Positions 40,560 to 50,700 of a DNA stretch of 64,000 bases are shown here, piece after piece. A program made the translations under genes and the position numbers. The notes beneath the pieces were generated by a model. It saw only the letters and a program-made list of their open reading frames with translations, searched no databases and was not told the origin of the DNA. Numbering within the stretch: position 1 is the stretch's first letter; the number at the start of each line of letters is the position of its first letter. The stretch comes from Dicaeum eximium (Eukaryota > Chordata > Aves > Passeriformes > Dicaeidae). The stretch is from positions 522,009 through 586,008 of the forward strand of contig VWZP01007508.1 of NCBI GenBank assembly GCA_013396995.1. The letters are read 5' to 3'.

Positions 40560-41760
40560 GCCTTGGCAGCGGCGGGTGCAGCCCCTGGTTTCAGTCTCCG
40601 AGCAGCTCAGGGTGCCCGGGTGCCCACGGAGGGAGGGGGCATCGCCACTGCACAGCCTCGGCTGGAGCCCCAGCTGCGGTGCCCGGCTGTGCTGACAGCC
40701 TCGGTCACCCTCCGCCCGCTCCTCTCCCGGCTCTCCGCGGAGGCCAGCGCAGCCCCGGGCAGGGGTTTTGGCTGCTGTTGGGTGTGGGTTTGTGGCGAGG
40801 CAGGAGCGCTGTGGTGCTGCACGTACACGGGTGACGCGGCTCCGAGCGTGGGGCCGGCTCCGCGGCGAAACCCCCGCGCGGTGCCGCATCCCGGCTCTGC
40901 CTCCGGGCGGGATCCGCACATGCGATTCATTAGGAGCCTGCCGGGCAGGGCCGCGCTCCCCGGGCTCTCCGGGGCCGTGCGGCGGTGTCCGGCTGCCATC
41001 TGCTGTCCGGTGCCCGAGGGGGCCCGCGCATCCCCCGCGCATCCCCCGCGCATCCCCCGCGCGTCCCCCGCGCGTCCCCCGCCACCGCGGCCGGCGACAG
41101 CGCGGCCCGAGTGCCATCCCCTGGGCTGCGGCCAAGCCGTGAGCAAATGCTGCCCAGACTCTCAGGGCCCCCCGCCACGGTATCTCCCGCATTCCTGCGG
41201 CAGATCTGGTATTCCTTATTGTTCTCCCCGTCTCTGGGGGAGCAGCTGCCGCTGCCGGGCCGGCCTGCCGGGACAGGAGCTGGCGGAGCCCTGGGCTGCG
41301 GGTCCCACGACTCGCCGGGGGCTTTGGAAAAATCGTGTCAGTCTTCTCACCCCGCTTCGGCACGTAGGGATTGGGGCTAGTCAGGAGGGGCGAGATGAAA
41401 ATGAGAAAAGAATGGAAAACTGGAAGAGCAGCGAGTGGTTGTGCAGCTCGGCTCTCCTGGAGGCGGTGTGGGCTCAGCAGGCAGGGTGGGCTCCCCTGGA
41501 CCCGGCACAGGCTGCCCCGGGCTCGGCACTCGTCCGGGAGCTTTGTGCTGAGGCAGCTGCAGCAGCCAGCAGCACACAGCACCTCCGATGCGCTGGCAGC
41601 CACAGGGACACCGGTGGCAGGGACAGGTCAGAACGGGGCAGGCAGAGCCAGAGCTGCTCCGTGGCCGCTCCCTGCCCTGCACCCACGGCACAGCTGCAGG
41701 CCAGCCTGGCCCCGCACCTGGGGGCGTTTCCTTGTCCCCTTCCCCTCTGACAGGTTGGTT
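40560..41760. promoter_or_regulatory. CpG island
   Basis: About 1.2 kb of very GC-rich DNA dense in CpG, sharply bounded by AT-rich sequence on the left. CpG islands of this size in birds usually mark promoters. Long open frames run through it on both strands (395 codons plus, 360 minus), the expected result of stop-codon scarcity at high GC. No recognised gene starts here. Within it lies the 11-bp minisatellite at 41026-41080. Confidence 0.8.
41026..41080. repeat. 11-bp minisatellite, five copies
   Basis: Three copies of GCGCATCCCCC (41026-41058) followed by two of GCGCGTCCCCC (41059-41080). The A-to-G change shared by the last two copies shows they were duplicated after it. The minus strand has five G5 runs spaced by 6 nt, able to form a G-quadruplex. 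Confidence 0.95.
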
Positions 41761-42400
41761 CTCGTACCCCACCCCATGCCTGCGCCATTCCTTGAAGTAT
41801 AATTTCAAGGAATACATCCTCTGGATTTTCTCTATTTTCACTATCCCGTGAGACCAGGCTTGGGGTGTTGGTTATTTTGGGCAAGCCATCTCCCCAGGAA
41901 GCTCCACGGGCCAGCAGAGACCCCCTTGGGCATTGTGCAGCCCTCACAGGTAGGCAATGGCCACGCTAAAGCAAACCAGCATCACAGAAGGTGCCACCTC
42001 CATCCCCACAGGGAGCAGTGCCACACCACTCAGCTTTTGGTGGCTTGGCTGTGAGCAGGCTGTACCCTGCTCTCAGCATTTCCCACCTCCTGTCTGGGAA
42101 TTAGCAGTCCATGGCCACAGGGATCTTTCTGGCAGGGAGGAAAGCCTGGCTGAAAAACGAGGCATACTCCTCCCTCACAGAGAGATGTGGTGGTTGACTT
42201 CATGGCTTGGAGAGAGTAAAATGGCCCAAAGCACCACTGGCAAAGAAAATGGTTCAGAGAACACAACCTTGCACTGCTCCAAGTGTAAAAATTCAGCCCT
42301 GGTGTGAGAGAGAATTTCTGAAAATGTCTAAGCAAAGTCTGACCATAAATAAGTTTTTCAAGTGTGGTTTGTTTTGTTGGTTTTTTTTCTTCTTTTTTAG

Positions 42401-42532
42401 TCAGGGCTGAGGAACCAGCACCACAGAGGACCTGCATGTCCCCAGCACATGTGCCTTGAGTTGTGGCTGAGCTGCACAAGCCTCTTCTGAGCGAGAAGAG
42501 AAATCTCCATGCTCTGGTAGGCATTGAAACAG
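42401..42532 (+). ncRNA. Possible exon of a CpG-island lncRNA (unverified)
   Basis: A long pyrimidine tract and TTCTTTTTTAG acceptor end at 42400; a donor ACAG/gtaatt follows at 42533, and a consensus donor CAG/gtgagt lies at 42659. Upstream, a donor-like CACAG/gtaggc is at 41950, at the edge of the CpG island. The segment has stops in all frames, so if transcribed it would be non-coding. It would approach SWAP70 from the opposite strand. Confidence 0.2.
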
Positions 42533-43879
42533 GTAATTTGTGTCAACACCAAGTCCAGGCTGCTTTTGAAACAGTCTCCTGTCTATGCCTGAGCTTTCAA
42601 CCCCATCTGAGATATCCATGTGTTCTCAGAAATAACGTAACAACAGGAGTGACAGCAGGTGAGTGTTTGCAGGAAGACATTGTTAGGCCTGGATCCCAAG
42701 GCTTTTGTGTGCTGCTGCCACGGCAAGCAGCTCTATTCATTAGCAATTACTTTTACAACTGTGTGTAAAGCTGGTGCTAGATCAAGCCCCTTTGGTAGGT
42801 AGAAGAGTGATGTGGACTATGAGCATGTTGAGTAGGATAGAAAGGGTTATTTTTTTGTGGTTTTATTCATTAAGGAATTTAAAGTAATGGTCGATGGAGG
42901 AAAGTGAGTGCATTTGTGCAGGAGATCGTGATTTCTTTTATCTTTGTTATCAATATTCTGTCCAGTCTGCCATGGGCTTTCCTCTGACCCTGCTGCTCAT
43001 ATTCTTTTACATTTCCTCTGTCAGTTAGGCTAAAATATAGGAAAAAAGGCAGGAGAAGGGCTCTTATCAAGTGGTTCTTCCCAGGCTGTGCATATAGGTG
43101 TTAAAAACTGCCTCATTAAATCTCCCTGTCAAGGCCTTTCAGGGTGTTTATAATTTAACTGTTTTGCATCATACCGTTCCAATTTTAATTTATTGTGGAG
43201 GTGGGATGCAGCTACATTTGCCAAATATCGTTTCATCTTATGCGTTAAAACAACCACTGGCCTTTCCCTTTTTTGTTTCGAAGGATGGTATTTTTGACAT
43301 ACCCAGGAAGCCAGTTCATTAGGAAGCGCTTTTCTGCACTTTTGAATCCCGGCATTTCCAGGCAGTTGGAGTTCACAGTGAGAGTAAATGTGTGGAAGCC
43401 TCTACATTCACTAAGGGTCACAAAGTTTCTGTTCGCATTGTATTTTGGCCCTCACGGCCACTGAATTAGCCCTGAGCCACGGGCTGGTATCCTCTCCTCA
43501 CACACGCTTGTGGCTTGAAGGGCTGAGCGTGAGTCCTGCTCCCAAAAGCGGAGTACGTGATGCTGAGCACGTCCTCGGCTCAGCCCCGCTCCCGCAGCCT
43601 CGGGGCGCCTACGCAGCCACCTGGGAAGAGGCTGTTTGCAGGGAAGTGACCTCCCTCGCACACTTTCCTTGTTCTGCTCTACTGCCCTTAGGAAAGCCGC
43701 GTGGCAGGCCGAGCTGCGCCTGCAGAGGCGACATTGCGGGATGCTGTGTCCCACTGTACACATCGTCCTGCGGTGCGCCGCTGTTTGCTCGGAAAATATG
43801 TCTGAATTGGCTCATAGGCCCGTGGTAACAAAAAAAAAAAATCCTTTTTTTTCTAGGCTAACGGGACATCTGTGGGCAC

Positions 43880-44170
43880 ACTGAGCTAGCAGAGGAACCG
43901 ACCGGGCTCCTGGAGCAGGGACAGAGCCGCGGCGCTCAGCGCTCTTCCCTGGCACCCGCAGGTGGGACGGGAAGGAGCCGCAGGGTGCCTGTCCCGGGAC
44001 ACCTCCACAGCCGGGAGCAGCGCAGGAGCACGGCCGGGGGACGCGGGGCTGGGCCACCACGAGGTGGCAGCCGGAGCCCAGCGATGAGGCAGCCCCGGGC
44101 TCCGGCGCGCTCCTGCCCCGCGGTCCGAGCTCCGCGACCCGGCGTGGGCGGGGGGCGCAGGGGCGGCCAC
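43880..44170. promoter_or_regulatory. Second, smaller CpG island
   Basis: About 300 bp of GC-rich, CpG-dense sequence (extends weakly left to 43500), roughly 1.6 kb right of the SWAP70-distal island boundary zone and 1.6 kb left of the probable SWAP70 3' end. No gene start recognised. Confidence 0.6.
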
Positions 44171-44554
44171 AGTGACCCGAAAAGATTTGTTTAAAAAAAC
44201 AAAAAGGCAGAGAAAGCCACAATTATCAAGTAACCAGCAAGTAATGGCAGACTAGGAAAGCCCCTAAAAATCTTAAGTGTTAAAGGAATTTGCCATTCTC
44301 TCAGAGGACAAGTGTATGGCACACCTGCCGCCCTTCAGCGCCCCTTCCTTTGGGAACAAATAATGACCTCTCACCCCGAAGCAGCTGGAAGGCCCTGTGG
44401 ATATCCCCTCTCCTGGCCCTGCAGCGGTTTGATCAAAAATTGTTTATGTGACTGCTTCACATATTTGAGATAAAAATCAGAGCAGTTATTTTCCATTCAT
44501 TTTTACTGAGAGGGACGGTGGAGCTCCTGTTCCAGGTGTCCTGCATGACTGAGC

Positions 44555-44640
44555 CACAGGATGACAGGATGGCTTGGGTTGGAAGGGACCTTAATGATCA
44601 CCTGCTTCCAATCCCCCTGCCGTAAACAGGGCCAAACAGG
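44555..44640 (-). mobile_element. CR1 LINE, short 3' end fragment
   Basis: The minus strand reads 'GGGGGATTGGAAGCAGGTGA' then 'TCATTAAGGTCCCTTCCAAC' and CCAAGCCATCCTG, the last 80-90 nt of a CR1. It lies between the second CpG island and the SWAP70 3' end. Confidence 0.85.
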
Positions 44641-45759
44641 TGCTTCTTTTGAGGCTAGGTCCCCCACCTGCCCCAGGATACCGATTCTGTCCTAAGACAC
44701 TGTTCCTTTCCCCCACAGAGGCTTTGCTTTTGTGGCTGCTCATGCAGGACAGTGAAACAGGAGTAACATGAGCTGCTGGAAGCCAGCCTCTTACAGTTTG
44801 AGAATGTGTGATCCAGGGAGCACAACTCATAAATCAGCTCCATAAAATGGTCACAGGGAGAAAAAAAATCCAAACAAACCAACCCCATCCTGTTTTTAGA
44901 GGGAACAGCACTGTACTGGGGTTGTGGTTTGCAGGACTGTTCCAGCAGCAGCAGGTAAATGAAACCTCAATCTGGCAGACAAAACAAGTGGGCTGAGCCC
45001 TCTGGTGCATCTGCCAAGTGTTCAGGAACAGCAGTCACAGCCTCCCCCTGGCCTCTGTTTAAGCCTGAGGTGTAGTTAGGGCTTCTTGGGCAGACCAGCG
45101 GCATCCCTAATCGCACCGTTCAGTGGGGATAGCCTGGCCATGAGCAGGCTCGTTGGTTTGTGGGAACAGGAGAGCAGCACCCCTTGGCCTCAGCAGAAAT
45201 GATGGCACACCGGGATGCAGCTTTCCACAATCCACGAGCGGCGGTGACTCACAGCTCTCTGCTCCCTTGTAATGCTGCTCAGTGTCACTCTAAGGGGCTC
45301 ATTCTCAAGTGGTATTTTTGCTCAGCATGCAAATGCTTTAATTTTTAAACCGACCACTCCCCCCAGCTTTACTGAGCAAAGCTTCACACAAAGCTTTTTT
45401 AATTTGTCAGACCAAGCAGGGACAACAAAACTAAAAAGAACGTTCTCATTTCCTCTTCTGCCAGCCAGCCAGCCAGACAGGGCTCACACATTGTGAGGGG
45501 CTGCTGTGTGTCTGTCCCTGCTGAGCCTGCCCTGCCCTTGCCCCAGCCTACAGCAAGAAGTACTGAATATGAACATTTAAGAGCAGGAGTGCTGCTAAAA
45601 CACAGTCTCTTTGTGTTATCATGTGACCACTGCCTTTATTATGCCTTTAACATCCCATTGATCTGACCCTTAAACTTCTTCCTGACAGCAGTCACTGGAT
45701 TTTGAACTCCAATAGGCCAAAAGAAACCCAGGCAATAAGACATCTATTAATTCCAAAAT
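44641..45759. other. Intergenic between CR1 fragment and SWAP70 3' end
   Basis: No exon recognised. Holds a short (CAGC)n run at 45460-45476 and AATAAA-type signals on the minus strand (45635-45640), which could be a still more distal SWAP70 end. Confidence 0.5.
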
Positions 45760-47667
45760 GTAAATGACTTTATATTACTTTATTAAACAGCCATTTCTAA
45801 AGAACAGTAAAAAATATGAAAACATGCATCATTTGGTGTTCTTAAAAAACCACTGTCCAAAATAAAGACTGTTAGAAAAATTAAACAAGTTTAGCCCCAA
45901 TACCCCTTCTGCTCACCACAAAAAATGTTTGGTAGTTATAAATACTGTTCAGCTCCTCTAGCAAAGTTTAACCTTGTGTACATTAGTAATTCTATTACAG
46001 GTGGTTGGGTTTTTTATTCACACTGCTTCTGTAAACGTGATCAATTTTAAAAATGCACTGTTATCAAGTTTAAAGAACTATTGTTTTCCTGTACAGTGAG
46101 TATAAATAGGAAGATCCTGGATTTTCCTGCCATTCTAATAGCATTCAATTTACTGAAACATTAAAGATTTCAATTAGTATAAAAATATAACCAGAGAATA
46201 AATGTTTGGGAAGATTCAGTTAGTTAATAGGCAAATAGAATGCTATTTATGACTTCCAAATCTGGACACCACTTCTATACAGCTTCTGCTCTTCCAAGAC
46301 CCAAGTATCACAGTGCTCCAAACCAAGGCACTGTTTATCCTCCTGAAAAATTCACTTCTTATTTACTACAAATAATTTAACATGTAGCTGAACTAACAAG
46401 CAGATGAGGGATGGATGGCTGGGGTACAGTCAAAGCTGCTCACAAGCCACACCAGTGGGCACCTGCTCCTTAAGGGGGGCACCTCAAAATGTCTGTACAA
46501 GTTGGCAGGAATCCTGTTTTACTGAGCAGTGCTCAGGGAGATCTGGTGTGGGAGATCTGCAACACAAAGTCACAGGCTTGTTCCTTTCCCCTACAGAAAC
46601 AGAAATAACTTTGTCCTAGGAGAGAATGGTAAGGCACAACAGCAGGCTCTTTGGCAAGCCTTGATACTAGAAAGACTGAAGTTATTTTATTGAGAGGAAT
46701 TACTTTTTTTTCCTAAAGCAGTATCACTACGCATTTATCATTTTTATTTTAAAATAATTATTCTTACATTTTTTTAATCTGGCCTCCAATTAAAAGTAAG
46801 ACAGAAGTGCTACATCTAAAAATGGTGGGATGTTATAATCAAATTTCTTGCACAAACACAGCCTTGACACAGAGGCTATTTACCCTGTGTGTGCTACCAC
46901 CTTCCACTGATCTGCTTCAGGAATTTGTGAGCCAAAACTGCATCTTTTAAACTATGAAGGCTTTATTTAGCACTTCTCAAGTATGAAACAACACAAAAAC
47001 AGTCTTGCACAACTACTTTTTCCATACGTCTTACAGCAGCATTTTCTACATGCCTATCTCCAGTTCTTTTATTTGGACTCCTGCAAAGAGAGGGAAACAG
47101 GACCAAATCCAAGCAGGCAGCAGGCACCCAGTGATGCCAGCCCCCCCCTTGCCAAGAGAATGTGTCTGAGCACTAAGCACTGTGCAGAGCAACAGTGGGA
47201 CAGAGAGCAGAAGTATAAGGAGGAAGGAAAGGTAATGCTCCATCTCAGAATTGGACACAACCTCCAGGACTGATTTATCCTGGGTTGAAATTACACTAAA
47301 CTGAAACAGCAGAAAAACTGCTTCCCTCACGTTCTGGAATGAAAGTGATGCTGCCTGACTGGTTAGCTGCTGTCAGATTGTTACAGGCTGGTATAGGAAC
47401 AACTCTGTTCATCACAAGCTACATTTCAATACAAATTTTCAGTTGCAAAGTCTTGGAAAAGTGAGGGAAAACAGCATGTCCTGTCAGACACCACCCACTG
47501 TAATGGCTGAGCTCTGAGCAGACCCTCCAGCATGGTAAACAGCATTTCATGAGCAGAGAGGCCCAACCTGCTGAGCAAACTAAACTTGGTAAGCGAGAGG
47601 CTACTCTGTGCAAAGCAGGACGAGGGGAGGTGGGCTCCTGCTCCGGGCCACAGGTCAGCTGCCACCA
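45760..47667 (-). other. SWAP70: SWAP70 3' untranslated region (probable)
   Basis: From the TGA stop the minus strand stays AT-rich and non-repetitive to about 45.76 kb. On that strand AATAAA occurs at 47068-47073, 46962-46967, 46743-46748, 46686-46691, 46013-46018 and 45779-45784. The last is followed within about 45-60 nt by a T/G-rich stretch and then the composition changes, so I place the distal end there. Earlier signals could give shorter isoforms. The exact end is inferred, not seen. Confidence 0.5.
45779..45784 (-). terminator. Candidate distal polyadenylation signal of SWAP70
   Basis: AATAAA on the minus strand, followed by GTAATATAAAG and, about 50 nt further, a T/G-rich element (TTGCCTGGGTTTCTTTTGG) of the kind that binds CstF. 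Cleavage would fall near 45755-45765. Confidence 0.45.
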
Positions 47668-47777
47668 TCACTCCGAAGTGGCTTTCTTCCCTTTCCAGCT
47701 CCTCTGTCTTTCCTCCAGCTCAGATTCAGTGAAGGCAGCTGGACCCCAGTTTGTGATTAAGTGAGGATTCTTGCAAC
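47668..47777 (-). CDS. SWAP70: SWAP70 terminal coding exon I, actin-binding C-terminus
   Basis: 110 nt of coding sequence ending in TGA at 47668-47670. Acceptor gtcttccag before GTTGCAAG. It completes the split Gly codon and encodes 35 residues, from CKNPHLITNWGPAAFTESEL to KGKKATSE. The C-terminal segment of SWAP-70 binds F-actin. NPHLITNWGPAAFTE is diagnostic of SWAP70. The last residues (RQRSWKGKKATSE) drift from the human tail but keep its basic character. Confidence 0.96.
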
Positions 47778-50700
47778 CTGGAAGACAGAGAGCAATACTT
47801 GAGACAGGCAGTTCTGACAGGGAGGTCACACGCCCACAATGCTGTGTTCAGATTGATCCTTGCTTTGTTTTAAACATAAAAGAAACAAACAATAATGATA
47901 GTAAAATCATTATAGTAGGGCCAATAGAGGTAGAGACTTGGAAGCTCCCATCATCAGTTGTCACAAAGGGTGATATTTATAGGCTGCTGTGAAACCAGTA
48001 AACTACAGGAAAAGGCAGACTTCAGTACGTCACCAAGTGATATAAGTACATGAGACAGAATAAATACAGATTTTTGTAACTCTTCTGTTGGTAACTCACC
48101 TGGCTCTATTAGTCGAATCAATCCCTCATGATGAGCTACTTTATCTTTCCAACTCTTGGTGTTATTAGCTGCCGTTTCCAACTTCTTCTTAACCTCCTGA
48201 AATAAGACAGAGCCCGCTTGAAAACAACAGCTTTATTCTGTTTATATAAAAAGATACAACACCTTTTAAACCAAAAGCCAGTACCATGCTAATTCCCCCA
48301 GACCTCTGTTTAATGTGGAACCATCCTAAGTGATTTATTCAACACCACCCCCCCCCACCACAAAAAAAAAAAAAGTTGTCAAACCAGAATCCCAAAATAA
48401 CAAGGCTTTACAATATTCTGTAGCTGTACAATGAAGCTAGTCTTTATTCTTCAGCCTAGACTGGTCTTTTGGGCAATTCCAAATGGCAGGCTAGAACGTT
48501 AAATTATTTCTGAAATAACTGTTTTGTGGAATTTTTTTGTGGTTTTATATGTCTATTGTATTCAGAAATTCCTCTGGAGTAGTAAAATATGCTTGCCATA
48601 CAAAAAGCCTGAGATGTCACCTAGAAAAAGAGTCAAGTACTATCCAGAAGCAATCTTATGGTGCTGTGAGGTGTGAGATGTGACACCACCCTAGGAAGTT
48701 GTAAAGTGGCCACAACTACCCCAGCTGGGCCCTTGCTTGCAGTGAGTGCAGCATTTGTGTTCCGTGCCAGGCGAGACAGCTCCCTGGACAGGCTGGTCCT
48801 TCAGAGCTCACCCCATAAACACCCTCCCCTGTTAAACACAAACCCAGCCAGGCTTTCTTTCCTGACCTAAATAAATGCAGGATCAGCACCTCTCTAGCCC
48901 TGGAAAGTGTGCAGCACTTCAGCCTCTGTACTTGCTGGATTCTGGCTCTTATTTCTTCCATGAACAGTTACTGACCTTCCCCAAAAACACTCAGGACAGC
49001 AGGCCTGGCCCTTGGGACACGAGGCACTGCTGCACACTGAGAATCTGAGCTAATTCCTAACTATCCTTAACTTCCATTCTGTGCTTAAATAAGTTTTTGA
49101 GGAGTAGGTGTCTACAGTAACACATTGTCTTTTCATCCACAGACGATAACACTGTGCCATGACATCATCAAACCACTGCAAGAATTACTACCTCAGAAGC
49201 AAAACGCACCCCGTTATGGCAGCAGTGGGACTGCACATGAAGTGAGTCTGCAGTAGAAGACAAATGTACAGAGAGTATTTCAGGATGTGACTGAGCTGGC
49301 CTGCATGCAAATTGTGACAAAAATAAATAAAAGAGGTTCAGAGGTGTGTCTGAAACAGATCCTCTTCTTCAAATGTATCTACTGGTCTAGAAACTGAGTA
49401 AAAACTAGGGGGCAAAAAACCAAATCCAAAAATAAAAAAAAAAACCCCAAACAAAAAAAACCCCACAACCAGCCCAATTATCCTACCTCTTATTATAACT
49501 TTTGTGCTATACTAACCCTTAAAGAAGCGTAATATTGACGAACTTCAAATTCAATTTATGGATAAGGATGAGAGTGTATGACCAGAGCAGCTCACCTCAT
49601 ACTGCTCAAGGGCCTCCTTCCTTTCCAATTCAAGTTGTTTCAGTTGCTGCATGGCCACTTGAAGAGCCTGTTCCTTCATCATTCTCTCATTTTCCAGCTC
49701 TTGCTTCTCTGCTTCTGTCATTTGAATGGTCTGTTGCTGCTGCAAATGCCATTTTTCCAGTTCAGCTCTCTTTGCTGTCTCCTCTTCCAGCAATCTGCAA
49801 CAGAGATTGTGATGTTAACTGTGCTTTAACATGAGTCGTATCCGTGCAGGGAAGCCAAATTAATTAATTTTTTCTTTCCTCTTTTTTTTTTTTAAGGGAA
49901 AGAAAATATTGTTTTAAAAAAAGCTTGGGAAGCAGGCAAAAAGTTATTGTTTGTTGGCTTGCCTTCAGTGTCATTCCAGCAGTGCAAGCAGTCTGACTGC
50001 TACAAAGGGCTATTCAGAGAATGTAGTCAATAATGCAAATACACAACACGGAGCCCCAGAAGAAACAGGCATGCATAAGTTATCTTCATTGTCTTAGGAG
50101 GACTGAGTATATGAAGAAAAAACTACACTCCAAAAAGCCCCTGTGAGAAGAAATTTAACCCTTTATCATTACAGTTTAAACCTGTGATAAAATACAGCAG
50201 AAAGTAATTTTTTACAGATACTGCTTTATAAAATAAACAGCTGAAAAGCCTGTGCAGAGTGATCTCAGTTTTTCACATGCTGACATGAATGACACCTGAT
50301 GGAAAAATAATTGCACCTGCTTTTCCAAAACCGTTGAGCTTGCCCTCCGCTAAAGGCCAATCAGACATATTTTAAAAATCATTAACAGCAGTTTCAGCCT
50401 TCATATCTTAAGGAAAAACAGTATCTGTTAATAGTCCAGTGTTTGGACTTGAAGGTAGCTCCTCATTCCAAGAAGCAAGCAGTCATTAGTAGCAGGGCAC
50501 AGGAACTCACTATTGGCAGGGGGAACTGAGACACTTTTCTACCTGGTCAAAGCCATACCTGGCCTGAAGTTTCCTCACAGTCTCTTCATCTTGACGTGCC
50601 TGTTTCTCATCCTCCAATGCTTCCTGTAGCTGTTTATACATTTCTTCCAGTTCACGTACTCTTTGTAAATACTGTTCCAGTTCAGATGATTTCTGAGCAA

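Noticed and set aside
40521..41841. Overlapping long open frames on both strands (395 and 360 codons)
   Set aside because: They lie in a CpG island where stop codons are rare. The residues are dominated by Pro, Ala, Arg and Gly and match no family, and both strands are equally open.
49535..49834. Plus-strand frames across 49596-49794
   Set aside because: Antisense shadows of SWAP70 exon G.
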